A DNA stretch of 64,000 nucleotides from contig NZ_FOGB01000001.1 of NCBI RefSeq assembly GCF_900111095.1, positions 62,001 to 126,000 on the forward strand. The letters run 5' to 3'. This document shows positions 36,117 through 45,267 of the stretch, piece by piece. The position numbers and the translations under genes are program-made. Every line of letters starts with the position of its first letter. Position 1 is the first letter of the stretch. The stretch is from Amphritea atlantica (GTDB lineage Bacteria > Pseudomonadota > Gammaproteobacteria > Pseudomonadales > Balneatricaceae). Below the pieces are notes generated by a model. The model did not search any database. It had not been told where the DNA came from and worked only from the letters and a program-made list of their open reading frames with translations.

Positions 36117-36734
36117 TTAGCTGTCTAGAATATCACTAACTAACCGCTCCATATGCTGGTATTCGTGTGACACGCCTGCCTGGATAGATGCTACGTAAAA
36201 TTCTTTATGTTTATCCCAAAGGCTATAATCTAATAACCCAATTCCCGCTTTGTTGCACATGCAATCCATCAGTAATCGACTTATGCGCCCGTTCCCCTCA
36301 CGAAAAGGGTGTATCAGGATAAATTCGATATGGCTGCGTGCCAGGTAGCGGATTAGTTCTTCTTTATCCATGTATGGCAGATTTTGGAATTGGGATAAAT
36401 AGTCTGTTTCAAATTTGTTTATGCATCTGCGAATCTGAAGTGGTGAAGTAAACTGGAATCCGGCTTTTCCCATATCGACATTCCTTATTTTCCCTGCCCA
36501 CTCATAGACGTTACCAAGCCATTGTCTATGCCAGGTTGAAATGTCTTCAAAAGAACAGCTGTCAGGTTCAAGAGTGTTAGCGGTGAAAATTTTTTCATAG
36601 AGCTTGGTTAACAGTATTGCTTCAATATCATTCATCTCTGAAGGATTTGTGATGCCGAGCGAATTTGCCAACACGGTGCCGTTTGAACCATTCTGGTATC
36701 GGGTTTCAGACGAATCGATCTCATATCTGGTCAT
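36117..36734 (-). CDS. Fic-domain protein
   Basis: A 205-residue protein with a complete Fic core. The active-site motif is HPFREGNGR (about residue 138-146) preceded by the family helix GNVYEWAGKIRNVDMGKAG. Fic enzymes usually transfer AMP from ATP to target proteins; the acidic residue, GNG and both ends of the motif are present, so activity is likely. The start follows the family layout (LTKLYEKIF near residue 43). No adjacent antitoxin gene was seen, and an inhibitory helix motif ([S/T]xxxE[G/N]) was not identified. Could be a toxin or a regulator. Confidence 0.85.
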   Translation of the reverse strand: MTRYEIDSSETRYQNGSNGTVLANSLGITNPSEMNDIEAILLTKLYEKIFTANTLEPDSCSFEDISTWHRQWLGNVYEWAGKIRNVDMGKAGFQFTSPLQIRRCINKFETDYLSQFQNLPYMDKEELIRYLARSHIEFILIHPFREGNGRISRLLMDCMCNKAGIGLLDYSLWDKHKEFYVASIQAGVSHEYQHMERLVSDILDS

Positions 36735-37321
36735 AGGTTAATGAAACCCCTTAGCGTTAGTATTGCCAGCTTAAAAGCACATACCAAACAATTCAATCAC
36801 GATTGTTTGTTATATTCGGGATAGTGACAAAATAAAGAGGTAGATTCCTTTTATGCGCAAGAGTAACCGTAATCCATCGGCGATAAAATTATATGGGTTA
36901 TGAATCATGAATTCTTCCTCCGTGCCCTCTGTGGTGAATGAAATTAAAAGGGCCGGAGAGTCATCGATTTCACCACCCCTTCTTAATAGCACAGAAACCT
37001 GCTCCATCACTCTTCCTGTTAAGCAGGCTTTCCGAGATAACGAGCAAGCTGGGAACCGGCGTTTGAACCACGAGCTGCGCAGGTCTTTTTCTAGCAAGCG
37101 GCGAAGCCGCATCTGGCAAGGAGCGAAGCGACGTCTAACTACTGAAGTTAATAGCTGCGAAGCGACGTCTAGCGACTCAAGTCTTTACCTGCTTCTCCAG
37201 AAATTTTGGTATTCCCGACTAGCCAGCCCGCTCATATACCGCTAATATTTCCCCTACGTCCCTGAACACAGGGTCGGCGTCGCTCGGACGGTTCCGGGCG
37301 CTTACGTTAATAGAGGTTACT
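36735..37321. repeat. Intergenic region with short hairpin repeats
   Basis: No gene. It contains a partial CACAGAG-type segment (about 36900-36940) and a run of 'tagcaagcggcgaagccgca' type hairpins (about 37090-37170) also found near 2400, 12240 and 27050. The last 60 bases should hold the alaC promoter. Confidence 0.55.
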
Positions 37322-38554
37322 ATGGCCGATAATTCTGGCACACCCCCCGTACGTCATTTTTCCCGTATCGATCGCTTGCCCCCGTACGTTTTTAATATCA
37401 CCGCTGAGCTGAAGATGGCGGCGCGCCGTCGTGGCGAGGATATTATCGATTTCAGTATGGGCAACCCCGATGGCCCCACACCACCGCATATTGTTGAGAA
37501 GCTCTGCACCGTCGCGCAGCGCGATGATACCCATGGTTACTCCACGTCTCGGGGTATTCCACGCCTTCGACGGGCGATCTCCCGCTGGTATCAGGACCGT
37601 TATGATGTTGATATCGATCCTGAAGAGGAGGCGATTGTTACCATTGGTTCAAAGGAGGGGCTGGCGCATCTGATGCTGGCGACGGTGGATCATGGTGATA
37701 CCGTGCTGGTGCCCAATCCGAGTTACCCGATCCATATCTACGGTGCGGTGATTGCCGGTGCCCAGGTGCGCTCGATACCGCTGATTCCCGGCGTCGACTT
37801 TTTCGTGGAACTGGAACGGGCGATCCGTGAATCGATTCCGAAACCGAAGATGATGATTCTTGGTTTTCCGTCCAATCCCACTGCACAATGTGTTGAACTG
37901 GATTTCTTTGAACGTGTGGTCGCCCTGGCCAAAGAGCACGATATCATCGTGGTGCATGATCTTGCTTATGCCGACATTGTCTATGATGGCTGGAAAGCCC
38001 CTTCGATTATGCAGGTGCCGGGTGCCAAGGATGTCGCGGTGGAGTTCTTCACCCTGTCCAAGAGCTACAATATGGCGGGCTGGCGTATCGGCTTTATGGT
38101 GGGTAATAAAGAGCTGGTGCATGCGCTGGCGAGAATCAAAAGCTATCACGATTACGGCACCTTCACGCCGCTGCAGGTCGCGGCAATTGCGGCGCTGGAA
38201 GGGGATCAGCAGTGCGTATTGGATATTGCTGAGCAGTATCGGCAACGGCGTAATGCGCTGGCAAAAGGGCTGCATGAAGCAGGCTGGATGGTAGATATCC
38301 CTAAAGCATCGATGTATATCTGGGCTAAAATCCCTGAACCTTATCAGGCGATGGGCTCACTGGAGTTCGCCAAGAAACTGCTCTCTGACGCTAAAGTATG
38401 CGTCTCTCCGGGCGTGGGTTTTGGCGATTACGGTGATGGTTTCGTTCGCTTTGCCCTGATCGAGAATCAGGACCGTATCCGTCAGGCGGTGCGTGGTATT
38501 AAGGCGATGTTCCGCAAAGATGGCCTGATTGAGATGCCGGAAAAACGCCGCTAA
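37322..38554 (+). CDS. alaC: Glutamate-pyruvate aminotransferase AlaC
   Basis: A 410-residue class I aminotransferase. The stretches FSRIDRLPPYVFNITAELK and IIDFSMGNPDGPTPPHIVEK, and the PLP lysine motif TLSKSYNMAGWRIGF, read almost like E. coli AlaC, so the identity is firm. It makes alanine from pyruvate and glutamate, and reversibly. It stands alone with a repeat-rich region before it. Relation to the bhc genes, which consume aspartate nitrogen, is possible but not implied by the layout. Confidence 0.93.
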   Translation: MADNSGTPPVRHFSRIDRLPPYVFNITAELKMAARRRGEDIIDFSMGNPDGPTPPHIVEKLCTVAQRDDTHGYSTSRGIPRLRRAISRWYQDRYDVDIDPEEEAIVTIGSKEGLAHLMLATVDHGDTVLVPNPSYPIHIYGAVIAGAQVRSIPLIPGVDFFVELERAIRESIPKPKMMILGFPSNPTAQCVELDFFERVVALAKEHDIIVVHDLAYADIVYDGWKAPSIMQVPGAKDVAVEFFTLSKSYNMAGWRIGFMVGNKELVHALARIKSYHDYGTFTPLQVAAIAALEGDQQCVLDIAEQYRQRRNALAKGLHEAGWMVDIPKASMYIWAKIPEPYQAMGSLEFAKKLLSDAKVCVSPGVGFGDYGDGFVRFALIENQDRIRQAVRGIKAMFRKDGLIEMPEKRR

Positions 38555-38617
38555 GCATAAGGAAAAAACGGGACAGATTTATTGTGCTTATAAAAATGAA
38601 TCTTTACCCGCGTTTTC

Positions 38618-38700
38618 CTCTCTGTCCTCCGTGTTCTCTGTGGATAATCCTTAAAAAACTTACCACAGAGGGCACTGAGTACACGGAGAAAGGATAAAGA
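38618..38700. repeat. CACAGAG-type inverted repeat
   Basis: 'cctccgtgttctctgtggat' and 'accacagagggcactgagta' form an inverted pair between alaC and the next gene. A further 'ccttagcatgccctttggc' fragment follows at about 38792. No gene between 38555 and 38863. Confidence 0.65.
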
Positions 38701-38863
38701 AAAGGCTCGGGAGAAGAAGGTTAAGGATAGATATATTCGATTTATAAGCGAGCCTCTTTCTCCGCTTTTCCCTCAGTGCTTTCTGTGTCCTTAGCATGCC
38801 CTTTGGCTACTGCAGTAAAAACGCTCGATTTTTATAAAAAGTAGGTTCAATCAGGGGAACGCC

Positions 38864-39292
38864 ATGGGAAAACCGATTCGATATATACTGGCGACTCTGT
38901 CCGCATTCATGATTATGGCGGTTGGCTATCTGTGGCTGACCTTTGCCAGCCCCTTTGGCTATAATCCGCCTGACAATCTGCCTGTTATTGAGGAGCACGC
39001 GACCTATCCCGTATTTGTCTATGGAACCCTCACCAAACCCTGGGTTCGCTGGCTGGTGATGGGGCGTAGCGGCGATGTTGAGCTGGCTGAGTTACCGGGT
39101 TTTCGTAAGGATAAGCTTGATATTCAGGTGGATAACGGGGCGGTTATCAAGGGACAGCTGATCATGGTGAATGCCAATGAGTTCAGAGCGCTGGATCGCT
39201 ATGAACGCCTGGGTGTTCGCTACGAGAGGGTGGAAGTGACGCTGCAGGATGGTCGGTCAGCCTGGGTGTACCGTCTGCTGAAAAAAGAATGA
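38864..39292 (+). CDS. Membrane-anchored gamma-glutamylcyclotransferase-like protein
   Basis: A 142-residue protein with an N-terminal membrane helix (LATLSAFMIMAVGYLWLTF) and a GGCT/AIG2-like domain. The substrate-binding loop is VFVYGTLTKP, and LDRYERLGVRYERVEV includes the region of the catalytic Glu and the tail motif. Such enzymes cut gamma-glutamyl compounds to 5-oxoproline; the membrane anchor is unusual but occurs. The real substrate is unknown. CACAGAG fragments follow at about 39320-39353. Confidence 0.75.
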   Translation: MGKPIRYILATLSAFMIMAVGYLWLTFASPFGYNPPDNLPVIEEHATYPVFVYGTLTKPWVRWLVMGRSGDVELAELPGFRKDKLDIQVDNGAVIKGQLIMVNANEFRALDRYERLGVRYERVEVTLQDGRSAWVYRLLKKE

Positions 39293-39475
39293 ATCCGTTC
39301 CCGTTTATCTTTCCTCAGTTCTTTCCTCAGTGTCCTCAGTGCCCTCTGTGGTTAAACCGCTTTTGTTTTTTAAAAACTCTCACAGCGAAACTAACCAATA
39401 TTTTCCATTACCGCATCAGGCAAGTATGATGTTTGCCTGCCTCCATTTCACATCAGATATCAGGACTAACCCGCC

Positions 39476-40198
39476 ATGCCGCCATTATTTGAAGAGATTG
39501 ATAGCCAGAGCTCGCCATTAGGGCAGATCTCATTACGCAAACGGCGGATGCCTGCTTTTGGTGACCGGGATATCTACGAAGTGAAACTCGGTGAAGAGTT
39601 TCTCATGTCGAGTATGTTTGTCGAGGCGGAAGAGGCACTCTCGACATTGGGGTTAGCGGCAGTGCAGGGTGATGACCTTAGTGTTGTGGTCGGTGGACTG
39701 GGGCTGGGTTATACCGCTGTGGCTGCTCTGAAGGATGAGCGCATTGCAGAGCTGCTGGTGGTTGATGCGATTGAGACTGTGATCGGCTGGCACCGGAAAG
39801 AGCAGGTGCCGCTGGGGAAAATACTGAATGAAGATACTCGTAATCGCTATGTGCTGGGTAGCTTCTTCGATCTGGCGACAGACCCTGAGCAGGGGTTTGA
39901 CCCGGACAGTGCTGGTAAACAGTTTGATGCCATTCTGCTGGATATCGATCATTCGCCTACGGAATACCTTAACTCTGCCAATGCCAGCTTTTATACCACT
40001 GAAAATCTGGCACTGATGGCGCAACAGCTGAATCCCGGTGGTGTGTTTGCCATGTGGTCACAGAATCTGCCTGAAGCGCAGTTTGAAGCGTTGCTGAACA
40101 CAGTTTTTGCACAAGTGACATCCCATGTGGTCTCTTTCTATAATCCGTTTCAGGGCGGCGAATCGACTAACTCTGTGTATGTGTGTGTGAAGCCATAG
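39476..40198 (+). CDS. Spermidine synthase-like protein (class I methyltransferase fold)
   Basis: A 240-residue protein with the spermidine/spermine synthase fold: VVVGGLGLGYTAVAAL as the nucleotide-site glycine motif, LLVVDAIETVIGWHR as motif with the acidic residue, DAILLDIDHSP, and LNPGGVFAMWSQ. The usual GGGDG of true spermidine synthases is replaced by GGLGLGY, so it may be a methyltransferase or spermidine-synthase-like protein of another function. No polyamine genes lie around it. Confidence 0.7.
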   Translation: MPPLFEEIDSQSSPLGQISLRKRRMPAFGDRDIYEVKLGEEFLMSSMFVEAEEALSTLGLAAVQGDDLSVVVGGLGLGYTAVAALKDERIAELLVVDAIETVIGWHRKEQVPLGKILNEDTRNRYVLGSFFDLATDPEQGFDPDSAGKQFDAILLDIDHSPTEYLNSANASFYTTENLALMAQQLNPGGVFAMWSQNLPEAQFEALLNTVFAQVTSHVVSFYNPFQGGESTNSVYVCVKP

Positions 40199-40257
40199 CG
40201 CATTCAGTAGGCTTGCGGTTTTCGCAACCCCATACTTATCATCATTAAGGAATAATT

Positions 40258-40644
40258 ATGATCGTTGTCTATGGAATTAAAGAGCGCTTAAATCCGCTAA
40301 AAGCTCAGCTATCCGATGTGATTCATGGTTGTATGCAAGCGGTGCTGGGTATGCCTGAAGATAAGCGTGCCCACCGTTTTGTGCCGATGGATAAAGAGGA
40401 CTTCTATTATCCGGGTGGCCGATCTGACGCCTATACGGTGATTGAGATTAATATGATGGCGGGTCGTAAACCGGAAACGCAAAAGGCGCTGATCAAGGCC
40501 CTGTTTCATGAGATCGAGGGGCAGCTGTCTATCTCCCCGGTGGATGTTGAGATTACCATTAAGGAGCAGGCTCCTTATCAGTGGGGCTTCAGAGGGATAA
40601 CTGGCGATGAAGCCAGGGATCTGAACTACAAAGTTAATGTGTAA
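40258..40644 (+). CDS. Tautomerase-family protein (Tautomerase_2 type)
   Basis: A 128-residue protein reading YGIKERLNPLKAQLSDVIHG, KRAHRFVPMDKEDFYYPGG, then YTVIEINMMAGRKPETQK and WGFRGITGDEARDL, the pattern of the Tautomerase_2 group. The catalytic N-terminal proline of classical 4-oxalocrotonate tautomerases is absent (MIVV), so the classical mechanism is not expected; this is usual for the group as far as recalled. AGGAAT precedes the start. Confidence 0.72.
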   Translation: MIVVYGIKERLNPLKAQLSDVIHGCMQAVLGMPEDKRAHRFVPMDKEDFYYPGGRSDAYTVIEINMMAGRKPETQKALIKALFHEIEGQLSISPVDVEITIKEQAPYQWGFRGITGDEARDLNYKVNV

Positions 40645-40731
40645 GAAACGGTAGAGCTGTGTTGATCACACAATTCTCAGACAGAGCTCTAAGACCGGGT
40701 TAGAGAGCTTATATAGAATGGAGGCAGACAA

Positions 40732-41964
40732 TTGAGCTATCACAATAAAGATCTTTGTAAAGTCAGAACGATCACCACTTTTCTGTCTTTGACGGGTGAT
40801 ATAGAGAGCTGGAAGGACGAGATCGATAAAGCCTCCCGGTTTTGTCTGCGATTATCACAAGAATTTATCGATAATGGCTATACTGTTCAGTCGATTCGCA
40901 TTGTGACAAACCCCTTCGGTGAGTATCTGAATACCGCCAGTCTTGACAGTGCCAGAGCTGATCTGGCGTTTCTGAGTGAGCTGTTGAACGCGTCTGACCT
41001 GTCCGGGTTGCGCATCCGCTTTGCCATCGGTGAGGCTAAAACGGCACATGAAATATCGCTTTTACCCGAGTTAATTCAGGCGTTTGGTGATCTGTGCAAT
41101 GTGTGTGTCAATGTCGGTCTGGATGAATATGGCTTTCTTGATAACGAATTGATCCACCATGCGGTAAAGGCGGTTAAAAGGATCAGCGCTATCACCCCGC
41201 GGGGTGAGGGGAACTTTAACTTCACCGTTAATTTTAACTGTGAGCCGCTTATTCCCTATTTTCCCGCCAGCTATCATCGCAAAGCGTCAGGTAACCGCTT
41301 TGTTATCGGCCTTGAAACACCGGACCTGTTGGTTGATGTGCTGCAGACCTATAACCAGAAAGCCAACGCTGAAAACCATAATGACCTGTTTCAAGGGTAT
41401 TATCAGGTGATGCGTAACGCACTACAGCACCATATCAGCCATATTCAAACGATTATCAGCCGTGCTGAATTTGATATGCCATTTGAATTTGCGGGCTTTG
41501 ACAGCTCTGCCGCCCCGTCTAAAAACTGTGCGAGTATGACGGCTGTCTATGAACAGATGGGAGTGGAATACTTTGGTGCTGCGGGCACCGTTGAGGCGTC
41601 AGCGTTGTTGACCCGGGTTTTCAAATCGATTGAGGGGGTCGATCTGGTCGGCTTTTCCGGCCTGATGCTGGCGCTGACAGAAGATACCGGCCTGGCGCAG
41701 GGCAGTATCGAGGCAAATTTTGATATCCGTTCGTTGTTAACCTATAGCGCTGTGTGCGGTATTGGGCTGGATACCGTACCGATCCCTGGAGACACCCCAG
41801 CAGACAAGATTGCGGCGCTGATGAGAGATACCGGGACTATGGCATACCGTTTGAATAAACCATTAACCGTGCGTGTGTTTCCCGTTCCCGGCCTGGACGC
41901 GGGCGATATCACGGCTTTTGAAAGTGATGATCTTTGCAATTGCGCGGTGTTGGCTGTTCCATAA
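40732..41964 (+). CDS. DUF711 family protein
   Basis: A 410-residue protein matching DUF711 by its N-terminus (KVRTITTFLSL, then SRFCLRLSQEFIDNGYTVQSIRIVTNPF) and the late GVDLVGFSGLMLALTEDTGLAQG and LDTVPIPGDTP segments. The family's function is unknown. Start is TTG 40732 with GGAGG 7 bases upstream. It follows the tautomerase gene by 90 bases and may be in the same transcript. Confidence 0.7.
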   Translation: MSYHNKDLCKVRTITTFLSLTGDIESWKDEIDKASRFCLRLSQEFIDNGYTVQSIRIVTNPFGEYLNTASLDSARADLAFLSELLNASDLSGLRIRFAIGEAKTAHEISLLPELIQAFGDLCNVCVNVGLDEYGFLDNELIHHAVKAVKRISAITPRGEGNFNFTVNFNCEPLIPYFPASYHRKASGNRFVIGLETPDLLVDVLQTYNQKANAENHNDLFQGYYQVMRNALQHHISHIQTIISRAEFDMPFEFAGFDSSAAPSKNCASMTAVYEQMGVEYFGAAGTVEASALLTRVFKSIEGVDLVGFSGLMLALTEDTGLAQGSIEANFDIRSLLTYSAVCGIGLDTVPIPGDTPADKIAALMRDTGTMAYRLNKPLTVRVFPVPGLDAGDITAFESDDLCNCAVLAVP

Positions 41965-42091
41965 ACATCATGCCAGCGACACTGGACGGGCTGCTGAACG
42001 ACTCAGGCCTGTATAGCCAGACTGAGTCAAGGGGGAGAGCCTTTTCAAGCGGCTGAGTAACCGCTTCCCTGTTAATGATGGCTAAGCTGAA

Positions 42092-42295
42092 TTACCCTTC
42101 AGCCTGGTTATCCTTTAAGCCGGTATATGCAGAGAGTTCGTTGTCTGAGATAGCTGAATATTCGGTTGTGGATTCTGACTGAGCCCGGTGTTCTTCTGTC
42201 TGGCTTTCGGTGCGGCTACTGTCCTGCGCCATAGCGCTGGTGCCTGTGAATGCCAGCGCGCTGGCAGCAAGAAATGATGCGATATACTTATTCAT
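42092..42295 (-). CDS. Small exported acidic protein
   Basis: A 67-residue protein: a signal peptide (MNKYIASFLAASALAFTG, cleavage after AMA) and a short mature part rich in Ser, Glu, Thr and Gln with an EYSAISDNELSAY segment. ATG 42295 was chosen because AAGGAGA precedes it. No family was recognised. It may be a small periplasmic or secreted protein; the function is unknown. Confidence 0.6.
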   Translation of the reverse strand: MNKYIASFLAASALAFTGTSAMAQDSSRTESQTEEHRAQSESTTEYSAISDNELSAYTGLKDNQAEG

Positions 42296-42319
42296 AATCT
42301 TCTCCTTATTATTAGACAA

Positions 42320-42762
42320 CCACTGTTTTATAACGTTTAAGCAGGGGACTGTTCAATTCACTTTACGTTACTTTACTTTAGGTTGAAGCGGTAAAGAGGC
42401 GTCTATCAGATCGGTGGCGATTTACTCCTCTGCACTCTTCGGTCGTGCTTTATCTCAGAGCTACTGTGGTAACTGATGGTCTTTCACGATCTCTCACTGA
42501 GACACCGGTAATGCGCGAACGTTCATAGAGCTAATCAGACTTTCTGACCTGTTTATAACCACAGCGGTGCGGAAACATTATTTGATACTTTTTTGAGCGG
42601 ATCTAATCTAAGGTGACACTGTTATCGGTTCTCAGCCGCATGAATTCAGTCAGGATCATGAGTGAGCCAATACAACGACATTTTAACCAGGGCTCAAGCT
42701 GGGCCCAACCTGCGGCGGGCGGCAATCCGGTCAGTGCTGTAGCAATTTCAGAAGGCGAAACT
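42320..42762. other. Intergenic region before the metallopeptidase gene
   Basis: About 440 bases with no recognised gene; an in-frame upstream extension of the metallopeptidase frame (from 42613) exists but lacks family similarity and a ribosome site. A TTTACGTTACTTTACTTTAG run at about 42361 is of simple composition. No repeat of the dispersed families is seen. Confidence 0.45.
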
Positions 42763-43833
42763 ATGCAGATTTTTCAATGCGGACACTGTGAGCACGTCAT
42801 ACTGTTTGAGAGTGTCAGGTGCGAACGCTGTCAATATGAGGTTGCCTTTGAGCCTAAGTTATTACGCTTTATTACCGTCTGTGAGCATAACGGCAACTTA
42901 ATCGAGGTGAATAAACCGCAGGGGCTCACCTGGAAATATTGTAAAAACAAGCAGCAGCAGGCGTGCAACTGGCTGGTCGACAGTGACTCAGCCAGTGGTT
43001 TGTGTATCTCCTGTGAACTGAACCGGTATATTCCGAATATTGGTACGATTGAAAATCTCGATGGCTGGCGTGCTCTGCAGTCTGCCAAACACCGGCTGGT
43101 CTACAGTTTATTGAAACATCAGTTACCGGTTGACCGTAAGCAGTCTCCTCAGGACTCGGGCATCTCGTTTGACTTTATCAACACCCGGCAGGTTGTGCCG
43201 AAAGATGCGCACACCATGACGGGTCATGCCGGTGGCAAAATCACGATAACAATGAATGAGGCTAACTCAGTCCAGCGTGAGCAGGCCCGCATTGATATGC
43301 ATGAGCAATATCGAACCCTGCTGGGGCATCTGCGTCATGAGGTGGGTCATTATTACTGGGACGTACTGATTCGGGATAACCCTCGCTGGCTGGAGCGCTA
43401 TCGAACAGCGTTTGGTGACGAGCGGAAAAATTATGCTCAGGCGCTACAGCGTTACTATGATAACGGCCCTGTGCCCGACTGGAATCAGTATTATGTTACT
43501 GAGTATGCTTCGTCCCACCCCTGGGAGGACTGGGCCGAAACCTGGTCTCACTATCTGCATCTTACCGATATTATGGAAACGGCCACGGCGCTAAGGGTAT
43601 CGGTTAACCCTTATTATGCTGAGAAAAATCAGGGCTTAGCGATGACTGCAGATATTGACCCTTACGGCCAGGTCGATTTTGATGCCTTTATGTCCAAAGC
43701 TCTGGCGGTGATTTTTGCAACCAACTGCCTGAATCGCAGTATGGGGCAGCCTGATCTCTACCCCTTCGTGCTGATGCCTCGTGTGAAAGAGAAACTGCGC
43801 TTTATCCATGAACTGCTGAAAGAGCGGATCTGA
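42763..43833 (+). CDS. Putative zinc-binding metallopeptidase with N-terminal zinc ribbon
   Basis: A 356-residue protein. The first 30 residues hold a zinc ribbon (FQCGHCEHVILFESVRCERC). In the middle comes LLGHLRHEVGHYYWDVLI with the HEVGH metal site, and then EDWAETWSHYLHLTD, which could give a third ligand. This order matches the 'putative zinc-binding metallopeptidase' family found in proteobacteria, often linked to transglutaminase and alpha-E protein genes; those are not seen here. ATG 42763 follows AAGGCG and matches the family N-terminus. The substrate is unknown. Confidence 0.75.
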   Translation: MQIFQCGHCEHVILFESVRCERCQYEVAFEPKLLRFITVCEHNGNLIEVNKPQGLTWKYCKNKQQQACNWLVDSDSASGLCISCELNRYIPNIGTIENLDGWRALQSAKHRLVYSLLKHQLPVDRKQSPQDSGISFDFINTRQVVPKDAHTMTGHAGGKITITMNEANSVQREQARIDMHEQYRTLLGHLRHEVGHYYWDVLIRDNPRWLERYRTAFGDERKNYAQALQRYYDNGPVPDWNQYYVTEYASSHPWEDWAETWSHYLHLTDIMETATALRVSVNPYYAEKNQGLAMTADIDPYGQVDFDAFMSKALAVIFATNCLNRSMGQPDLYPFVLMPRVKEKLRFIHELLKERI

Positions 43834-43936
43834 GCGCTCTGTTACAACAGTGGATGATCTGAACGGCTATCTCAGCGTATAAGGTGCAAATGGTCTGGTT
43901 TCATTGGGCCTGTCTATCGCTTTTGAGATTGATAGT

Positions 43937-44452
43937 ATGAAAACGGTTTTGATTTTGATGACCGCGTTACTGCTGCATGGCTGCTTGGGAATGCCGGAGT
44001 CTGTGAAGCCGGTGGGTCAGTTTGAGTTAGCGCGGTATTTAGGCAAGTGGTATGAAGTTGCCCGATTGGATCACTCGTTTGAGCGGGGGTTAACCCGGGT
44101 ATCGGCGGAATACTCTTTGCGGAATGATGGTGGTGTTGCTGTTCTTAACCGGGGGTATTCTGAAGCGAGTGGAGTCTGGCAGGAAGCTGAAGGGAAGGCT
44201 TATTTCGTTAATGACCACGATGAAGGGTATCTCAAGGTGTCCTTCTTTGGACCATTTTATGGTTCCTATGTGGTGTTCGATCTGGATCGTGAGAACTATC
44301 AGTACTCCTTTGTTTCCGGACCTGACTCATCCTATCTCTGGTTGCTGTCACGAAAGCCGACGGTGACACCGGAGGTGAGAGAGTGGTTTATCAGATTGTC
44401 TGAGGAACGGGGTTTTGATACGGATGAACTCATCTGGGTTAAGCAGCAATGA
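43937..44452 (+). CDS. blc: Outer-membrane lipocalin, Blc-like
   Basis: A 171-residue lipoprotein: signal with lipobox LHGC (about 13-16) and a lipocalin domain with the family GKWYEVARLDHSFERGL motif, FGPFYGSYVVFDLD in the middle, and SYLWLLSRKPTVT toward the end. Blc binds fatty acid or lysophospholipid at the outer membrane and is involved in envelope stress. The downstream neighbours do not add to this. The start at ATG 43937 gives the lipoprotein signal; an upstream in-frame start would bury it. Confidence 0.85.
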   Translation: MKTVLILMTALLLHGCLGMPESVKPVGQFELARYLGKWYEVARLDHSFERGLTRVSAEYSLRNDGGVAVLNRGYSEASGVWQEAEGKAYFVNDHDEGYLKVSFFGPFYGSYVVFDLDRENYQYSFVSGPDSSYLWLLSRKPTVTPEVREWFIRLSEERGFDTDELIWVKQQ

Positions 44453-44590
44453 CCACAGCTGCCAGAAAAGACCTGTTTTACATCTTTTCGCTCAGCCGTT
44501 AAACGTTGGGCTTTGTTTTACTCAGCCCAACGGATTGATCTGTCATTCAGATATAGCGTCCTGGTAAAGAACGCTCAGGGCAGAGAACGA

Positions 44591-44935
44591 TCAGGCAAAA
44601 ACGAAATATTTGCGTACAGTCTCGACGACTTCCCAGGTGCCTTTCATTCCGGGTTCGATCACAAAGACATCGCCACCTTTCAGGTGAACCGGCTCTTCGC
44701 CTTCCGGTGTGATGATGCAGTAACCTTCCAGGAAGTGGCAGAATTCCCACTTATCGTAGTTAACTTCGAATTTTCCCGGGGTGCAGATCCATGTGCCCAT
44801 GATTTTGCTGCCGTCGTCAGACAGATAGGCGTTGAGGTTCACGGTGTGCGGCTCACCGCCGATGCGTTTCCACTTGGTTGCGTCAACGACTGGAGTGGGG
44901 CAGGTTTCGCGCATTACTGTGATGAAATCGGACAT
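44591..44935 (-). CDS. Cupin-domain protein (DUF861 type)
   Basis: A 114-residue single-domain cupin. The pattern GTWICTPGKFEVNYDKWEFCHFLEGY gives the first cupin motif, and VHLKGGDVFVIEPGMKGTWEV the second, as in DUF861/cupin_3 proteins related to EutQ and ureidoglycine aminohydrolase. The second motif lacks the usual histidine, so metal binding is uncertain. The function is unknown; a role in ureide metabolism would be speculation from distant similarity. GGAGC precedes the start. Confidence 0.72.
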   Translation of the reverse strand: MSDFITVMRETCPTPVVDATKWKRIGGEPHTVNLNAYLSDDGSKIMGTWICTPGKFEVNYDKWEFCHFLEGYCIITPEGEEPVHLKGGDVFVIEPGMKGTWEVVETVRKYFVFA

Positions 44936-45267
44936 ATCAGCTCCAAAGATTATGATTCAAAGAGCGGTCATTGTATTGGAGTGTCATATTCCGGGTTGTC
45001 CGGTTCCGACCTGCTTTATTCTAAAACGCTCATTCAGAGCCTTAAATAGCGATAACCCCAGAGGGCAGGGAGGAGAAGTGCCCAGAGTACACGGAGAAGA
45101 GCAAAGATCTATATTTTTAATACAGCGGCGTTGATTCTGGCTTAGCTGCAGTGATCGGTGAAGGGTACAGAGAAATATACTGAGGCTCTTTCAGTTTATC
45201 TCGTTCCCACGCTCCTGCGTGGGAATGCATATCTCTCTGTGGTAAAAAATGTGTTTAGTGAAACTGG
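44936..45267. repeat. Intergenic region with dispersed repeat fragments
   Basis: It contains a CACAGAG-like fragment ('cagagggcagggaggagaag', about 45060) and the 'ctcgttcccacgctcctgcg' hairpin (about 45198). No gene. These correspond to parts of the composite repeat at 27130, 31669 and 33606. Confidence 0.6.

Noticed and set aside
37649-38275. Long minus-strand frame inside alaC, and similar long antisense frames inside bhc, xdh and other genes
   Set aside because: Antisense shadows of well-conserved genes; no independent signals of translation.
44503-44532. CGTTGGGCT/AGCCCAACG hairpin between lipocalin and cupin genes as a terminator
   Set aside because: A good stem but without a T-run on either side; not called.
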